Assembly: GCA_036346375.1 (NCBI GenBank)
Contig: CM070512.1
Coordinates: 43,136,466-43,200,465, forward strand
Direction of reading: 5' to 3'
Length of the DNA: 64,000 nucleotides
Source: Guadua angustifolia
Lineage: Eukaryota > Streptophyta > Magnoliopsida > Poales > Poaceae
Shown here: positions 34,292 to 46,500 of the stretch, piece after piece
Position numbering within the stretch: position 1 is the stretch's first letter
How the letters are laid out: each line of letters begins with the position of its first letter
Notes under the pieces: model-generated
Told to the model about the DNA's origin: nothing
What the model saw: only the letters and a program-made list of their open reading frames with translations
The model's database searches: none
Translations under genes and position numbers: made by a program

Positions 34292-37200
34292 TTAGGAGCC
34301 GACACGAAAGATCTGACTGATCGCCTCCAATGCAGAGACATCCCAGCTCTCAGCATGCCTGATGACCTGAACAATGTATTCTTCTGAATGATTAAGAAGA
34401 AGTGAAAGTATTTTGCATGGTTGGTTTTCCCCCTTTACCTTGTATTCTTCATCTAAGTCATAGGTTGTTCTCCCTCTGATGACGACGAGGGGCCTCCATG
34501 GAAGCCTTAAATATGTCCTAAAAATATATATGCAGGTATATTTGTCGTATACAAGAAATTTTCCTTGTAAAATTTGGGGGAGGGGGAATAGGAATATAGT
34601 TCGTAGTATTCAATAACACCTGGTTAGAGTTTATGGAGGGATTTTTTTTAATAATACATTTTCTAAAAGGAATTGCGATATTATCTGGCAAGCAGAAAAA
34701 TTATAAAAATAATATCATGTCACCAAACGGTATGACGAAATAGGAGTAGTCGTCAGCGGGCTGGACAAAGACCCTATTGTCGCCATATTGTATGGCAACA
34801 ACTCTTTAATCTTACGGTTAGCGTTGCACCGTTTGGCGACAACGTATTGTCGCCACACCGTATGGCGACAATGCCATTTGTCACGCGCTGCTGCCTCGAC
34901 TCTGTAGGTGCAATGCTAACCGCGGGATTAAGGAGTTGTCGCCATACGATATGGCGACAATAGGGTCTTCGTCCAGCCCACTGGCGACTACTCCTATTTC
35001 GCCGTACCGTTTGATGACGAGGTATTATTTTTGTAATTTTTCTGATTCACATATTAATGTCGCAATTCCTTTTAAAAAATTTATTATTAAAAAAATTCGT
35101 TTATGGAGGCACCTTAGTGTCCATGTTGCTATGATGAACTTTGTTTCAACCCTCACACCCTGCATGATTTGCAAGAGCTTCAGGGGGTAGCAAAATGTGT
35201 AGGCTAAACACACTTTGGTATGAAAAGAAAGTTTACACATGATAATAACAACTAAACAAGAAATTACTTTGTCAAGATACAACTAGAAGAAACAACTTGG
35301 TATTGCAATATCAGGGTAGTCCACTAAATCGTCCTTAGTCCTTATAATTAAGAACAGGAAAAAGGGCAAAATCTGGAGATGGAAACAGACAAATGGTAAT
35401 TTTAAGAAAAAACAGCATTCCAGATACTTCTCCGATTTTTTTTTTAATTTAGCAAACATTGTTACCTTTTCGATATTTTCAAGTTCAAGCGAAGGGCTGT
35501 CGAAGAAAGGTACTAGCAAATCTAGATTCTGAGAGTATCTAGACCTTCCTGTGAAGAACAAGAATGAATTTAGTGTCACAAAAAATTCATTCTTCTCTGC
35601 AAATAAGAATCAATTCGATATAGCTTGATCAGGATTCACGGATGAATTGCCACTTATATTCAACAAGAAAACTATCATACATACCACGGAACTTTATTGT
35701 CGGATCTTCAAACAAACAATTTTCAGCATATATGTCCGCATTAAAGTTACCTGAAACAAAGAATCTTCAGTACATTATTACTTCGTTGCAGCCTGACAAA
35801 TTTATCCCAAAATCCATAGACCGTAGCTACTCAAGTATGAAAAAACTGTAGCCATAAGCCATGAAAGTTTAACATATGCAAATTAACTCGAATTTTTTGT
35901 TTTTGCTGGCCATCATCTGCATCCAAAAGTAAAATGATGTGCTATTTCACTCATTAGATTCTGAAGACGGGAAAATTGAAGGTCAGACTAATCTCAAACA
36001 TTTTATCACCAAGTTCTATAAAGAACTTTTCGGGGAGTCTGAGAGGGGTATGATTTATCTAGAGGAGGAACAATATCAGGATATTGTGAGGGTATCTGAA
36101 ATTGAAAATGATTTTTTAACGGCTCAGTTTACTGAGAGCGAAGTTAAAGATGCTATCTTCCAGATGGAGCATAATAAGGCACCTGGTCCCGATGGATTTC
36201 CAGTAGAATTTTATCAAAGATTCTGGGAAGTTATTAAGGTGGACTTTCTCTCAATGTTCCAGGAGTTCTATGCTGGGGATTTACCTCTGTTTAGTCTAAA
36301 CTTTGGTGTCATAACACTTGTTCCAAAGGTTCGAGAGGCTAATATAATACTGACAATATAGACCTATCTCATCTTCTCGAGCGTAAGTTTTAAAATTTTT
36401 ACGAAAGTGGTCACCAATATACTAAATAAGGTTGCTGATAAAGTAGTCAGTCCCACTCAAACAGCTTTCATGCGTGGACGAAATATCCTAGAAGGTGTCG
36501 TCATACTGCATGAAACCTTACATGAATTGCATAGGAAACGACTTAGTGGAGTTATTTTTAAGATTGATTTCGAAAAAGCTTATGATAAAGTTAAATGGCC
36601 ATTCCTGTTACAAGCTTTACGAATGAAGGGTTTATCTCCCAAGTGGATTTCTTGGGTTAAATCTTTCATCTCGGGAGGCAGTGTAGCTGTGAATGTGAAT
36701 GGGGAAGTTGGAAGGTATTTCCAAACAAAGAAGGGACTTCGTCAGGGGGATCCTTTATCTCCTCTGTTGTTTAACATTGTTGCGGATATGTTGTCGGTTT
36801 TGATTGCAAGGGCTAAGGACCATGGGTACGTTGGTGGGGTAGTACCCCATTTGGTTGATGACGGATTGTCTATTCTTCAATATGCCGATGATACAATACT
36901 TTTTATGGAAGATGATTTGGAAAAAGCGTATAATATGAAGTTATTCTGCGGCGATTTGAGCAAATATCGTGGCTCGTAATTAACTTTCATAAAAGTGAGT
37001 TATTACGCTTTGGTGACGCTCAAAATTCTTTGCAACAATACATAGAATTGTTTGGATGTGCGTGAATCTGCCTTTGAAGTATTTAGGTGTTCCTATTCAT
37101 TCGTAAAATTGCGAATTCAGATTGGAAAATGGTAGAAGAACGGTTTGAAAACGGCTTAGTGGTTGGAAGGGTAAACATCTCTGTTTGGGGGAGGCGATCG

Positions 37201-38283
37201 ACTTTGATAAATTCAGTGTTAAGTAGCCTTCCTATGTATATGATGTCATTTTTTGAGATTCCAAGGGGTCCTAAGAAGCTTGATTATTTTCGTTCTAGAT
37301 TTTTTGGCAAGGAGACGAGCACAAGAGGAAATATCGTCTTGCTAAGTGGAGCGTTGTATGTCAACCTAAAGATCAAGGAGGTTTGGGCATACATGATCTA
37401 CGCTTTTAGAATATCGCACTATTAAGCAAATGGTTGTTTAAACTTTTAACATCGTAAGGAACACAGCATGATTACTTAGGAACAAATATATTGGTTCCAA
37501 GTCGATTAGGCGGAGTTGAGTGGAAACCAGAGATTCACATTTTTGGTCTAGTTTAATGAAGGTAAAACAAGATTTTCTTTGTTTTGGCACCTTCAAGATT
37601 AACAATGGATCACGGTGAGGTTACGGGAGGATATCTGCCAGGTAGTTCCCCTTAAAGATCAATATCCGGCTTATATAGTATTGTTAGAAGGAAGTTTATG
37701 ACCATAATCAGGTCTTATTTCAACTCTTCAATCTCCATGACGCAGCAACTGCAACAATCAAGGTATCCATACCGGTAAGGAAATAAGCACGCTGGTAATC
37801 GTCTTCAAGAACAGCAATCACATCCTCGACGCTGCGAGGCAACTCCAGCTCTGCTCCTGATCCAGCTCCCTTCAGAGTAGCATCTCTGCACCATCAAATC
37901 ATATACGCTTTGCATCAGCAACGAAGATGCTCATAGCATATAACAAAATCCAAGGGATAACCAGCACATGAAAAGCTGTGAAGAGACTTGCGTGGGCTTC
38001 TTGGGAGACAGGACCCGGAGGAGCTCAGTGACGGCGCCGACCGCTGCCTTGACAACCGGCGGGGTGTCATCGCCACCACTGCCCGGTGAGCCGGAGGTGC
38101 ACCGGATGCTGGGGAGGCGATGATTCTGCAGGAAGACGGCGAGGCAGCAACAAGATTGGAGGCAATTAGGGAAAAGAATACAGAACAAGCTACTTGAGAG
38201 ATGTACAAATTAAAGCGCACCTTTGCGCGGGAGTGGAAACGGGAGGAAAGGGCAGACGGTCTGGCAGTTAGGCTTGGCGCCAT
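34292..38283 (-). CDS. DUF2358 (NTF2/SnoaL-like) plastid-type protein
   Basis: Minus strand, 8 exons: 38283-38221, 38125-37992, 37885-37773, 35750-35685, 35548-35466, 35159-35113, 34517-34439, 34366-34292 (stop TAA 34294-34292). Lengths total 660 nt, or 219 aa, with every phase consistent. Residues 1-30 are Ser/Arg-rich, like a plastid transit peptide. About residues 84-215 form the DUF2358 fold: DVIAVLEDDYQRAYFLTG, NFNADIYAENCLFEDPTIKF, NLDLLVPFFDSPSLELENI, TYLRLPWRPLVVI and HAESWDVSALEAI. DUF2358 proteins are plant and cyanobacterial proteins of unknown biochemical role with an NTF2-like fold. The exon 2 donor is uncertain: GC-AG at 37991 or GT at 37967 (adding 8 residues). A LINE lies in intron 3 and a Mutator-like hairpin in intron 6; the coding frame is intact. 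Confidence 0.9.
34640..35098. mobile_element. Mutator-like MITE hairpin in intron 6
   Basis: Arms of about 195 bp (34640-34831 and 34908-35098) pair closely. Paired words include GGAATTGCGA, AGAAAAATTA, GAAATAGGAGTAGTCG, GGGCTGGAC, AGACCCTATTGTCGCC and GGTTAGC. Ends are GATTTTTTTTAATAATA and its complement. The exact 11-bp repeat GTTTATGGAGG flanks it (34629-34639 and 35099-35109), fitting a MULE target duplication. The interior holds smaller palindromes such as TTGTCGCCATACGATATGGCG. Confidence 0.8.
35935..37715 (+). mobile_element. 5'-truncated L1-type LINE in DUF2358 intron 3
   Basis: Lies entirely in intron 3 (35751-37772), antisense to the gene. It starts inside the reverse transcriptase region (no endonuclease) and fades out near 37715 without a clear poly(A) tail. 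Ends are approximate and no target duplication was found. Confidence 0.8.
35939..37640 (+). pseudogene. LINE reverse transcriptase pseudogene
   Basis: Two main frames, 35939-36361 and 36407-36979, then broken text. Visible motifs are NKAPGPDGFPVEFYQRFW, FKIDFEKAYDKVKWPF, GLRQGDPLSPLLFN and the catalytic QYADDTILF. Later pieces (LLSKWLFKLL, GGVEWKPEIHIFG) match the C-terminal region of plant L1 ORF2. Stops at about 36360 and after 36979 show it is dead. In active LINEs this enzyme performs target-primed reverse transcription. Confidence 0.88.
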
Positions 38284-38475
38284 TAGCAGTTCACCCCCTT
38301 CTGCTTCCGTATGGCTCACGAGGAAACACAAGCTGCCAATGTCACATCATCGTATCGCATCCGGTTGTGAGGCCTTCGAAGTGACACGCCACTTGCCATC
38401 GTTTGATCCTCTTTTCTTTTTAGATCCAAAGAAGCCGGATTGTGTATCCTCTGTCACCTCCTTCCGGTGGCCATG

Positions 38476-41073
38476 TGTAATATCCCGAGAGCTCTTTTAC
38501 AATACACAAGAATAAATTTGGACCATCCATTTCTTTAGATCCAAAGGTTGAGATTAGATTAAATTTGACTCTACTACCATATGTAGTATGGGTAGTATAA
38601 CCCGTGGAAGGATATAATGGTAAATAATTTTCTGAGCCAGCACCCAACCCTGTGTTTCGTAGAGGGGTATAATGGTAATTGAGCAAAATGGCATTCAGCA
38701 CCGCCCCGACCCCAAGCCAAAAGACCAGAATACCCTTGACAAATCAACGGTCAGATTTAATTTCTACTACCGTTATATACTACCATGGTAGTGCACAGTA
38801 AAAATTCTCTATCCCGAAACTAAAAAAATAGTGGGCGGGGCGGTTGAGTCGGCCTTGGTGTGCGTGCAAGGCCGGACTCGGTCCGGCCGGCCATATATAG
38901 CGGAGGCGGGGGCGGTGGGTGCCAAAACCCTAGCTGCGACCCCAGTCCTGCCATGCCATCGTCCATGCCACTTTTCGCCGTGCTGAGCCACCTCATGCGC
39001 CGTCGCCTAGCCATGCCGTCGGCGTTTGCCAACCTACCATCGTTGAGGTGCAGTCGCATCGCCAACATGCCGGCCATGCCGTGCTGCGCCGGCTGCGGCT
39101 TAGGTGCACCCTGACATCTTCCCTCTTCGTCTTTTCGCGTTCCTTATCAAACAGTGTGTCTGACTTGAGATTCGTTCATGTTCATGTGCAGCATGAAGGA
39201 GCGGCGAACATTCTGGGACCACGGAGGACCGCTCTTTTCTATGTTTCCAATGAATTTTTGGGACACGGGTATAAGCCATAGGATGATGTTCTTCATGTTG
39301 GTGCTATACTAGAGAGATCTCATGGGCATACTAGTGGTAGATGGGATAGTTGGATAGCACTGGGATGGTGTTTGGTAGGGATCGGGCTGCTTTCAGGGTT
39401 AGTTTTGGAGGATCTACGATCTATTTCATGGATTGTCCGAATTATGAAAAGTGCAGGTAACTATCTAAAGTTTCAATAGAATACAAAAACGTTAAATTTG
39501 GATAAGTGGTTAGAAAGTTATGGCTAGGAAAAGGCTGCTGTGCAAAAAATCAAATGATGTGTTCATGTGCTTATTAGGTCTATATGTTAGCTAAATTAAA
39601 TTATGTTCATAATTAGAGAAATCTAAATAATTTTTCATATATTCCAGATATGCTATGGTTTACTGTGTTTTTTTTGTAGAAATAGATATGAAATTGTTAA
39701 GCCTACTAGTAAGGAAAATAACAAATCAGTCTTCAGGGCTGAGAACGGGGATTTAAAGGAATTAATCTGAACCTTTGGCCAACTTGAAAATTGTAGGCAA
39801 TTTTGTATAGCTTCTGGAACTCATATGGTTCGCTGTGTTTAGGCTTCTAAGCTAGGAGTTATGGTCGTTTGATCGTCAGGACAGCAAAGGGAAAGTTGTT
39901 AGATGGGAGGGAAAGTTAGGTCCAGGACTAGTTATAGATTTGGGAAAGTTAATTATATATACTATTATGGCACATTGTTAAGTTGAGTTATCTTCTGTAG
40001 AAGGTGTTATTTCGGGGTTGGCACCAGCCACTCATCGCTCCACTTACGTGGTTAAAAAGGTAAGTGTATGATAGAATGATAGACAATTGGTTGACTTGTT
40101 GTTTAATGAATATGGTTGATTTATCATGTTTATTATGAACACTTTTATATTGTTGTTTTAGTCTTGATGATTAATCAGTGTTAATTAAATGGTAGAACAT
40201 GATATCGATGATTTATACCTTGAAAGATAAATATGACATAATATGCATCATGATGCAGAGATAGATGCCCTGAGTGGCATCTATAGCCTACTTTGTGTGG
40301 GCGCCCCATGGAAGTGGAGATGAGGTCCCCTCATGAGAGAGGGGGTGCATGAGCACATACCGATGATGAAGTACTCCGCTATACTAGTATATGCTAAAAA
40401 GAAGAGATATGCGCATGAGCATTTACATTGCATTGATAAAAGTGTAATTAATCTTGAATAATGAGAAGAACGACATAAATGAGTACTTGACTGTTGTTTT
40501 ATTAATATTATTATTTTATCATGTACTTGTTAAGTTGTGGACTCATCCTTACTTCATAATGTTTTTAGGTGATTAATGAATGCGACATGCATTGGACAAG
40601 AGTAGCACACCCACTTCATCAGTTCATCATATATTGTAGTCGCTTAATTTTAGAGTCTAAACTGTTTAGTTGGTTAAGTCATTGAACATTCATATCATAA
40701 TAATAATTGTGTGAACTTAATTGAATTTATAAAATATATCTAGAGGTTTGATTGCTTATCTACTTATTTTAATCCTCATTCAACAGCATAGCTGAAAAAG
40801 GTAAGTTTGCTCCCAGGCACATGTGATCCAAGAATATCTTAGGCATGTGGATCCGACCGTTCCAAAACGCATGGACTTGGTGTTCCCAAGCTCGTGGTCT
40901 CGAGAGTTCTTGGGCGTATGGTTCCAAGTTTATTCTTGTTTATTATTCCTATCCATATTATTATGTTATTCTTGTTGAGTATCGGTGATGACTGTTTATA
41001 GAAGGTTGCTGAAATTGTTGATAAAAATAAGTTAAGACGGTGAAAAATGAACTTGGAGTGCTGGAGTGTTACA
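38476..41073 (+). mobile_element. Solo LTR, 2.6 kb, upstream of DUF2358 gene
   Basis: Starts TGTAATATCCCGAGAGC and ends TGGAGTGTTACA, flanked by the exact 5-bp duplication CCATG (38471-38475 and 41074-41078). TATATA at 38894-38899 in GGCCATATATAGCGG is the likely promoter, reading away from the DUF2358 gene. A short AAACCCTAG word follows. The GC-rich frames at 38860-39281 are LTR leader sequence, not genes. Its left end is 192 bp upstream of the DUF2358 start codon. Confidence 0.85.
38894..38899 (+). promoter_or_regulatory. TATA box of the solo LTR
   Basis: TATATA in a GC-rich context, 420 bp into the LTR. Plus-strand direction, opposite to the adjacent gene. Confidence 0.5.
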
Positions 41074-41078
41074 CCATG

Positions 41079-41935
41079 GTGACAAGCAAAACAATTAAGC
41101 TTCCACATGAGACACTGGTCTTATTAGATGGGGCTATTCAATGTTCAATTTTCCCAATTAAGGTTCCATTTCCCGCTGGTAAGCATGTTGCAATCAGGGC
41201 TTGTCTAGATGGAAGGGATTAAGCCTAATACCTACCTATCCAAACAAGCCCTCAGGGTTCAATTTCCCACTAGCACGGTTGCCGACCTTACCCATCAGGG
41301 TAATAGTACGCTCGGCGCCAGCTAAGTTCAAGCTTTTTTAGTGTAATTTTAAGGGTAGAATCTAGTGATCATCTAAGGTTGAGACTTGAGAGTGCATGAA
41401 AACTCAAGACAATACGAAAAGTTAGGGACGAAATTGTCATGATTCCACTGCGAAACAGACTTCCAGTATTAGTTGGGCAGTATTTCTTCAGAAGCCCAAA
41501 AATAATACCACGATCCCAATCACAAAGCATTTATTACGAAAATGCAAAAGGTTTATAGGAGCGTAGGAGTTGATATCAGAAAATGGCTACAGCCACACAA
41601 GAACAGGATCACTGGTAATCATTCAGCATATCTTCCCATACAAAATGCTTACCATTTCTCAAAAGAATTGAGGAAATGTGCACCATATAACATCAATCAT
41701 CCAATGACCGGTCATGGTCCAACTGAACATACACGCTGCCTGATGTAATCCCGTATGCCACCTAGACACCTGGTTGCAAATTACAAATCGAAAACACCAC
41801 GATGGGAGAGAGTGTCAAGGCTAAAAGGCAGCGGCAGATCTAATGCTCAAATAGAATTTACAGAAGTTCTTGCGGCAATCACCTACAACCCAGAAAGTTA
41901 TGGTTTGGGCATTCTAGCGTGGGAGATTGCAAGGT
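41079..41935. other. Spacer and probable ZDS 3' untranslated region
   Basis: No gene recognised. A tiny inverted repeat (AGGGCTTGTCTAGATGG ... CTATCCAAACAAGCCCT) at about 41196-41255 looks like a MITE scrap. The last few hundred bases before 41936 probably belong to the ZDS 3' untranslated region. Confidence 0.5.
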
Positions 41936-43545
41936 TCAACTTGTCTGCAGCACTTGAACCGTCCCCATGGCCTTCTTACTGTCATTAACAACGAGCTTCT
42001 TTCGGAGAGCTATCAGCTCCTCTCCAGCGCCGCAGATGTACGCTGCTGTTCGCCTGCCAGAGAGAGTTGCTCCTTCCATGCTGTCAATATAGTCCTGCAA
42101 ACACAACAAAGGTGAATGAAATTTATGGTATCCTTTACCACGTTCTAAAGGTGGTTACATGTACATCATCCAATCTTAGGAGTACCAATAAAACAATTTC
42201 TACTGCATAGAATCCATGGCATGCAGACACCACAAAAATGAGACAAGTATATTTGATAATTTGACAGTGAATTGATTTCTGTTGGTGGCTGTGGCTAGGT
42301 CAATGGTTTAGATGTATAATACCTGTTTCGTGTAAGAGCCAGATAGGAAGAAGTTTTTAACTGGTGTCTTCTGATCAGGTCTAAATGGGTCATTTCCAGG
42401 AGCCTCACGGTACAAAGATTGTCCGATTTTTACCACACTGGACCATGTAACTTGCAAGCCACAGGATGATGGGAACAAATCGAGGACCTGAAGAGAAGTA
42501 TAAATGTGTTTCCACTGAGCTGATCTTTGAAAAATAAAAAATGTAACATAAGCAGAACAAAACACATTTTGTGGCACTACTTTAAAATGTGGCCTTGATT
42601 AGTTATTTATAAAATTAAAAAATATGCATCAACCAGTTATAGCAATAATTTGACCGATACAGAATGTTATTTACAAACCCACCTGCTTTTGAACTTTGCT
42701 AATGATCTCCTCATTTGGCAATGGCATGTAAGGATCACCGGGAGTCAGCACAGCTCTGCAAATGAATCGAGTGTGCAAAGATGAATTTATTTGCAGAAAG
42801 ATAAATCGATTTGATACATGAAATTCTGAAGTTCTACAGCACAAATCACCTAGTAAGCTGCTTATGTAAATGTAAACCAGAATTTCAAAATGAACACTCA
42901 AACAGTGAATATTGTCAAGAACGCTGAATGGTTGAACTTAATTACAGACTACACTCCGAAGCTAAGAACAAAAAATAAAATAAAATAAAATAAACAGTAA
43001 CCTTACTGGATCAGGGAACCTTGCCCTTCAATGTAGTAATCAGCAGGAGATGAAAGCGCAAGATCTGAAAAACAGGAGAAGTCTGCATCTGGAGTATACA
43101 GAAGATTATCCAAGCCAACCGCCTTTTGCAGTTTTCTACAATAAAGGTGGGAAAACTAGCACACAGTGAGCATGCACGAATGCAATTTGCATTTGCATAA
43201 CAATCTTTTAGCAGAAACAAATGTACTCTTCATGTGAAATTCAGGTATGAGTCAGCGAGTATTTAAAAATTATTAGGTCTAAAAACAGATACCAAAGTAA
43301 TGCTACTGAAGTTACCTCGATTTCTCCAAATCTTGCAGTTCAGTGACCCATCCATTGTAGCGAAGCTGAACAGTGACTACAGGAACACCATCTAACTTGT
43401 AGATATTTTCAAACATATCCCATTCCCTCCATTCCGATGGTAATAGTCTTTTGATCCCCGGGACATCACAAGCTGCACTTAACAAAACCAAGTTAAGCTT
43501 GCATGGTTGCATGTGCTTGTCATCAAAGAAGAAAAAGAAGACATG

Positions 43546-43585
<40 letters not shown>

Positions 43586-46500
43586 GATAACCTGCAACAT
43601 ATGCATCAGCTTTGATGATCTCTCTACTTGTAGCCTAAAAATGTCCAGATGTAGCAACATGTTAGTAAAAGTATAAATAAACAGTTAAGGGACACTGAGC
43701 ATATTTCCCATGTATGATCTACCTGCATAATCATGATAAGCCGAACTGCGAAATTAGATGAGAAAGCTAACCTTAGAGATGAGAAGACCTTTAACATAGG
43801 TCTCTCCATCAGATGACTTCTCGTACAGAACCTCTCTGCATCCCCACCTCAAGTGAAACCTGAAAGAATTGTTCTATTATGTAAATTTTCAATGGAACTG
43901 AAGTACATACTATGTAGATAAGTCCAAAGAAATTTTGGTCTCTGTCACCATACCTACCACCCCTGTCTGTTATGTACTTCTTTATTGGGCCACTTAAGTA
44001 AACATCAGGTGAGCCCTTTAGCATGCGTAACAAGGATGCCTCTGTCTTGGTGGCAAACAGGGTGAAAATAGTAAGCATGCAACGAGCACTGATATTATCA
44101 CAGTCGATGAAACCAAGAGCATAAGCAACAGGATCCCACATTCTTGTTATGCTCTCCCGAGTACCACCTTTGGATAAGAACCAATCAGTGAAACTTACCT
44201 GAAAAAAGTATACTTGCAATTTACATTTAGATTTAGAAATTATCTACCACTGAGATGCAATTTGCAATGGGGAAAAGATACTTCATGAATAATGGTTCTG
44301 CAATCCCATATATGCACATGCTAACATAACTTTGCAATGAAGACGAAATAGAAGCAAGTATTATAGTAATCTATACTCCAAATTTAAATGTTTTTCATAA
44401 AAATGATAGAAAGCTTGTTCTTCTTGGTGCTGCTGCCACGTGTTGGTCCATTTGGTTAGCCAGGAATGATAGAGTTTTTCAAAAGAAAATCAATTCTTCT
44501 CCTCTGCAGGTTACTTTTGCTATCATCCGCTGGTTGCGTACATGGGCTGTGTTGCAGAAGGAGGATATGCGAGTTACTTTGACGGAGGCTACGAGTTGTT
44601 TGGCGCGGGTGTCCAAGGAATTCTATTCTCGAGCACATGGGTGGCGGTCTAGTCTTCGGATTGCTTGTTACTAGTTTGTGCGAGGTTACCTTTTCTTTTA
44701 TTTTTTTTGATGGCTGTGTGCTTTCGTAAGCAGAGGCCGGAAGCGATTTTGAGGACTTGTGTCATCTCGATGTAATGTTCTTGAAATCAATAAAAATCTT
44801 CCGTTATCAAAAAAAAAAATACTCCAAATTTAAAATGCATAGCCTAGATGCACACTGCTAATGAGACTGAAACAAAAGAAGAGGAATCCTTACATCATCC
44901 AAGTCCCGTACTTGCTGCAATGCACCATCTGGATCAATAAGAGCTCGAACAACTGGGCTTAGAGCAAGAGCAACTGCATTCCGTGCTTTATCATAAACCT
45001 GCAGCATAAATCAAATATTTCAAATTAACCAATGTAATGAAACCATCTAACAAAATAACATTTAGGTATTAAAGCAATAAGCAAAGCTGACAAGACTTTG
45101 GTGCTTATTTCATGCTCACTCTTATATAATCTTTCACTTATGATACGATTACCGGCATAAAAGATTATTTGTAGTATATCTATAGAAGAACCCACATCTC
45201 ACTCTATCCGAAGATATTGCAATCATGAACTAGTTATGCTAGATAAGGTATTCACATAGGCAGCTATGAGGACTTTACAATGCTTTTATCCTTGACTCAA
45301 GAAGAATAACAGTACAAACACATTGTAACAAATCGTATTATTACTGAAATTATCATAATCTGCAAGCTATTATCAAAGGTAGAACCCCTACAGTCCCCTG
45401 CATGTGACTGCTAACACAGAGAAATCCATTGTGACAGTTTTCAAGGAATATTCACAGATGGAATCTGCTGATTGCACCGCAGGCACATGAAACGGGAATT
45501 CCATGTACTACTTTCAGAATAATGATATATGGGCTAAAAGGTATGCATAAAGATGAACTTCAAGACAAACAGCAGAAAAGATGTCAGGGAACTATCCGCA
45601 AAACCACGGTTATGAGGTTGAATAGTTACAGATTGAAATAGATAGGACACTGCAAGATGCATGAATATGATATCTGTTGAAGTATAAGTGAATTGCCCCC
45701 TTTCCTCATCAGCTTAAGCTTTTGGGTGAATTGGCTGGTGCATGCAACTCAATATGGTATCAGAGCCAAGAGGTCTCGAGTTCAAAACCCGGTTGACGCA
45801 ATTTTAAAAAAATAATTGCAGTCCACTTCTATTCCACGTCCTAGGCCTGAGAGAGCCTACACGTGAGGGGAGTGTTGAAGTATAAGTGAATTGCTCTTCT
45901 TTCCTCACCAGCTTAAGCTTTTGGGTGAACTGGTTGGTGCATGCAACTCAATAATATCGATAAAGTTCAATGTGAGAATGTTACAATAAATTGGAAAATT
46001 GTGTAATTACAAACTGTGAAGGAATAAAAAAACTCAAAGCAAAATTAATATCATATTAGTTGATGTTCTCCCTTAAGTATATAGTAGTTGCAAAATATGA
46101 GTATGGAATAATCACCTTGAGTTGATTAGTTCTTAGGAATGCTTGAATACCATGTAATGGAGCGCCCACAGGGAATCGAAAATCAAGTTCTGTGTAGCAA
46201 GAACAGTATAAAAAATTCAGGTAATAAGTTGAATATAAATATATAGGACAATGTAGTTCGGTTACTCCAACTTAAAGTGCACAATATGGCATGAACTACT
46301 GGTTTAATGCAAGATACAGATAGCAGAATTAAGAAAATGGTATGCCACAGCAGCACAAGCATTTTGTGTTGCTCAGAAAAGAGAAGCAGATCACATAGCA
46401 AAACATGCAACGATAATTTTGTAATTTGCACTTTGTCAACTTCAATATTCATTTAATACTTCAGCACACTGGCAATAATTCAACAGCCTGGCAACTCTGA

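Noticed and set aside
38860..39281. Plus-strand GC-rich frames resembling a first exon with a TATA box upstream
   Set aside because: They sit within the solo LTR 38476-41073; the TATA box and leader belong to the LTR.
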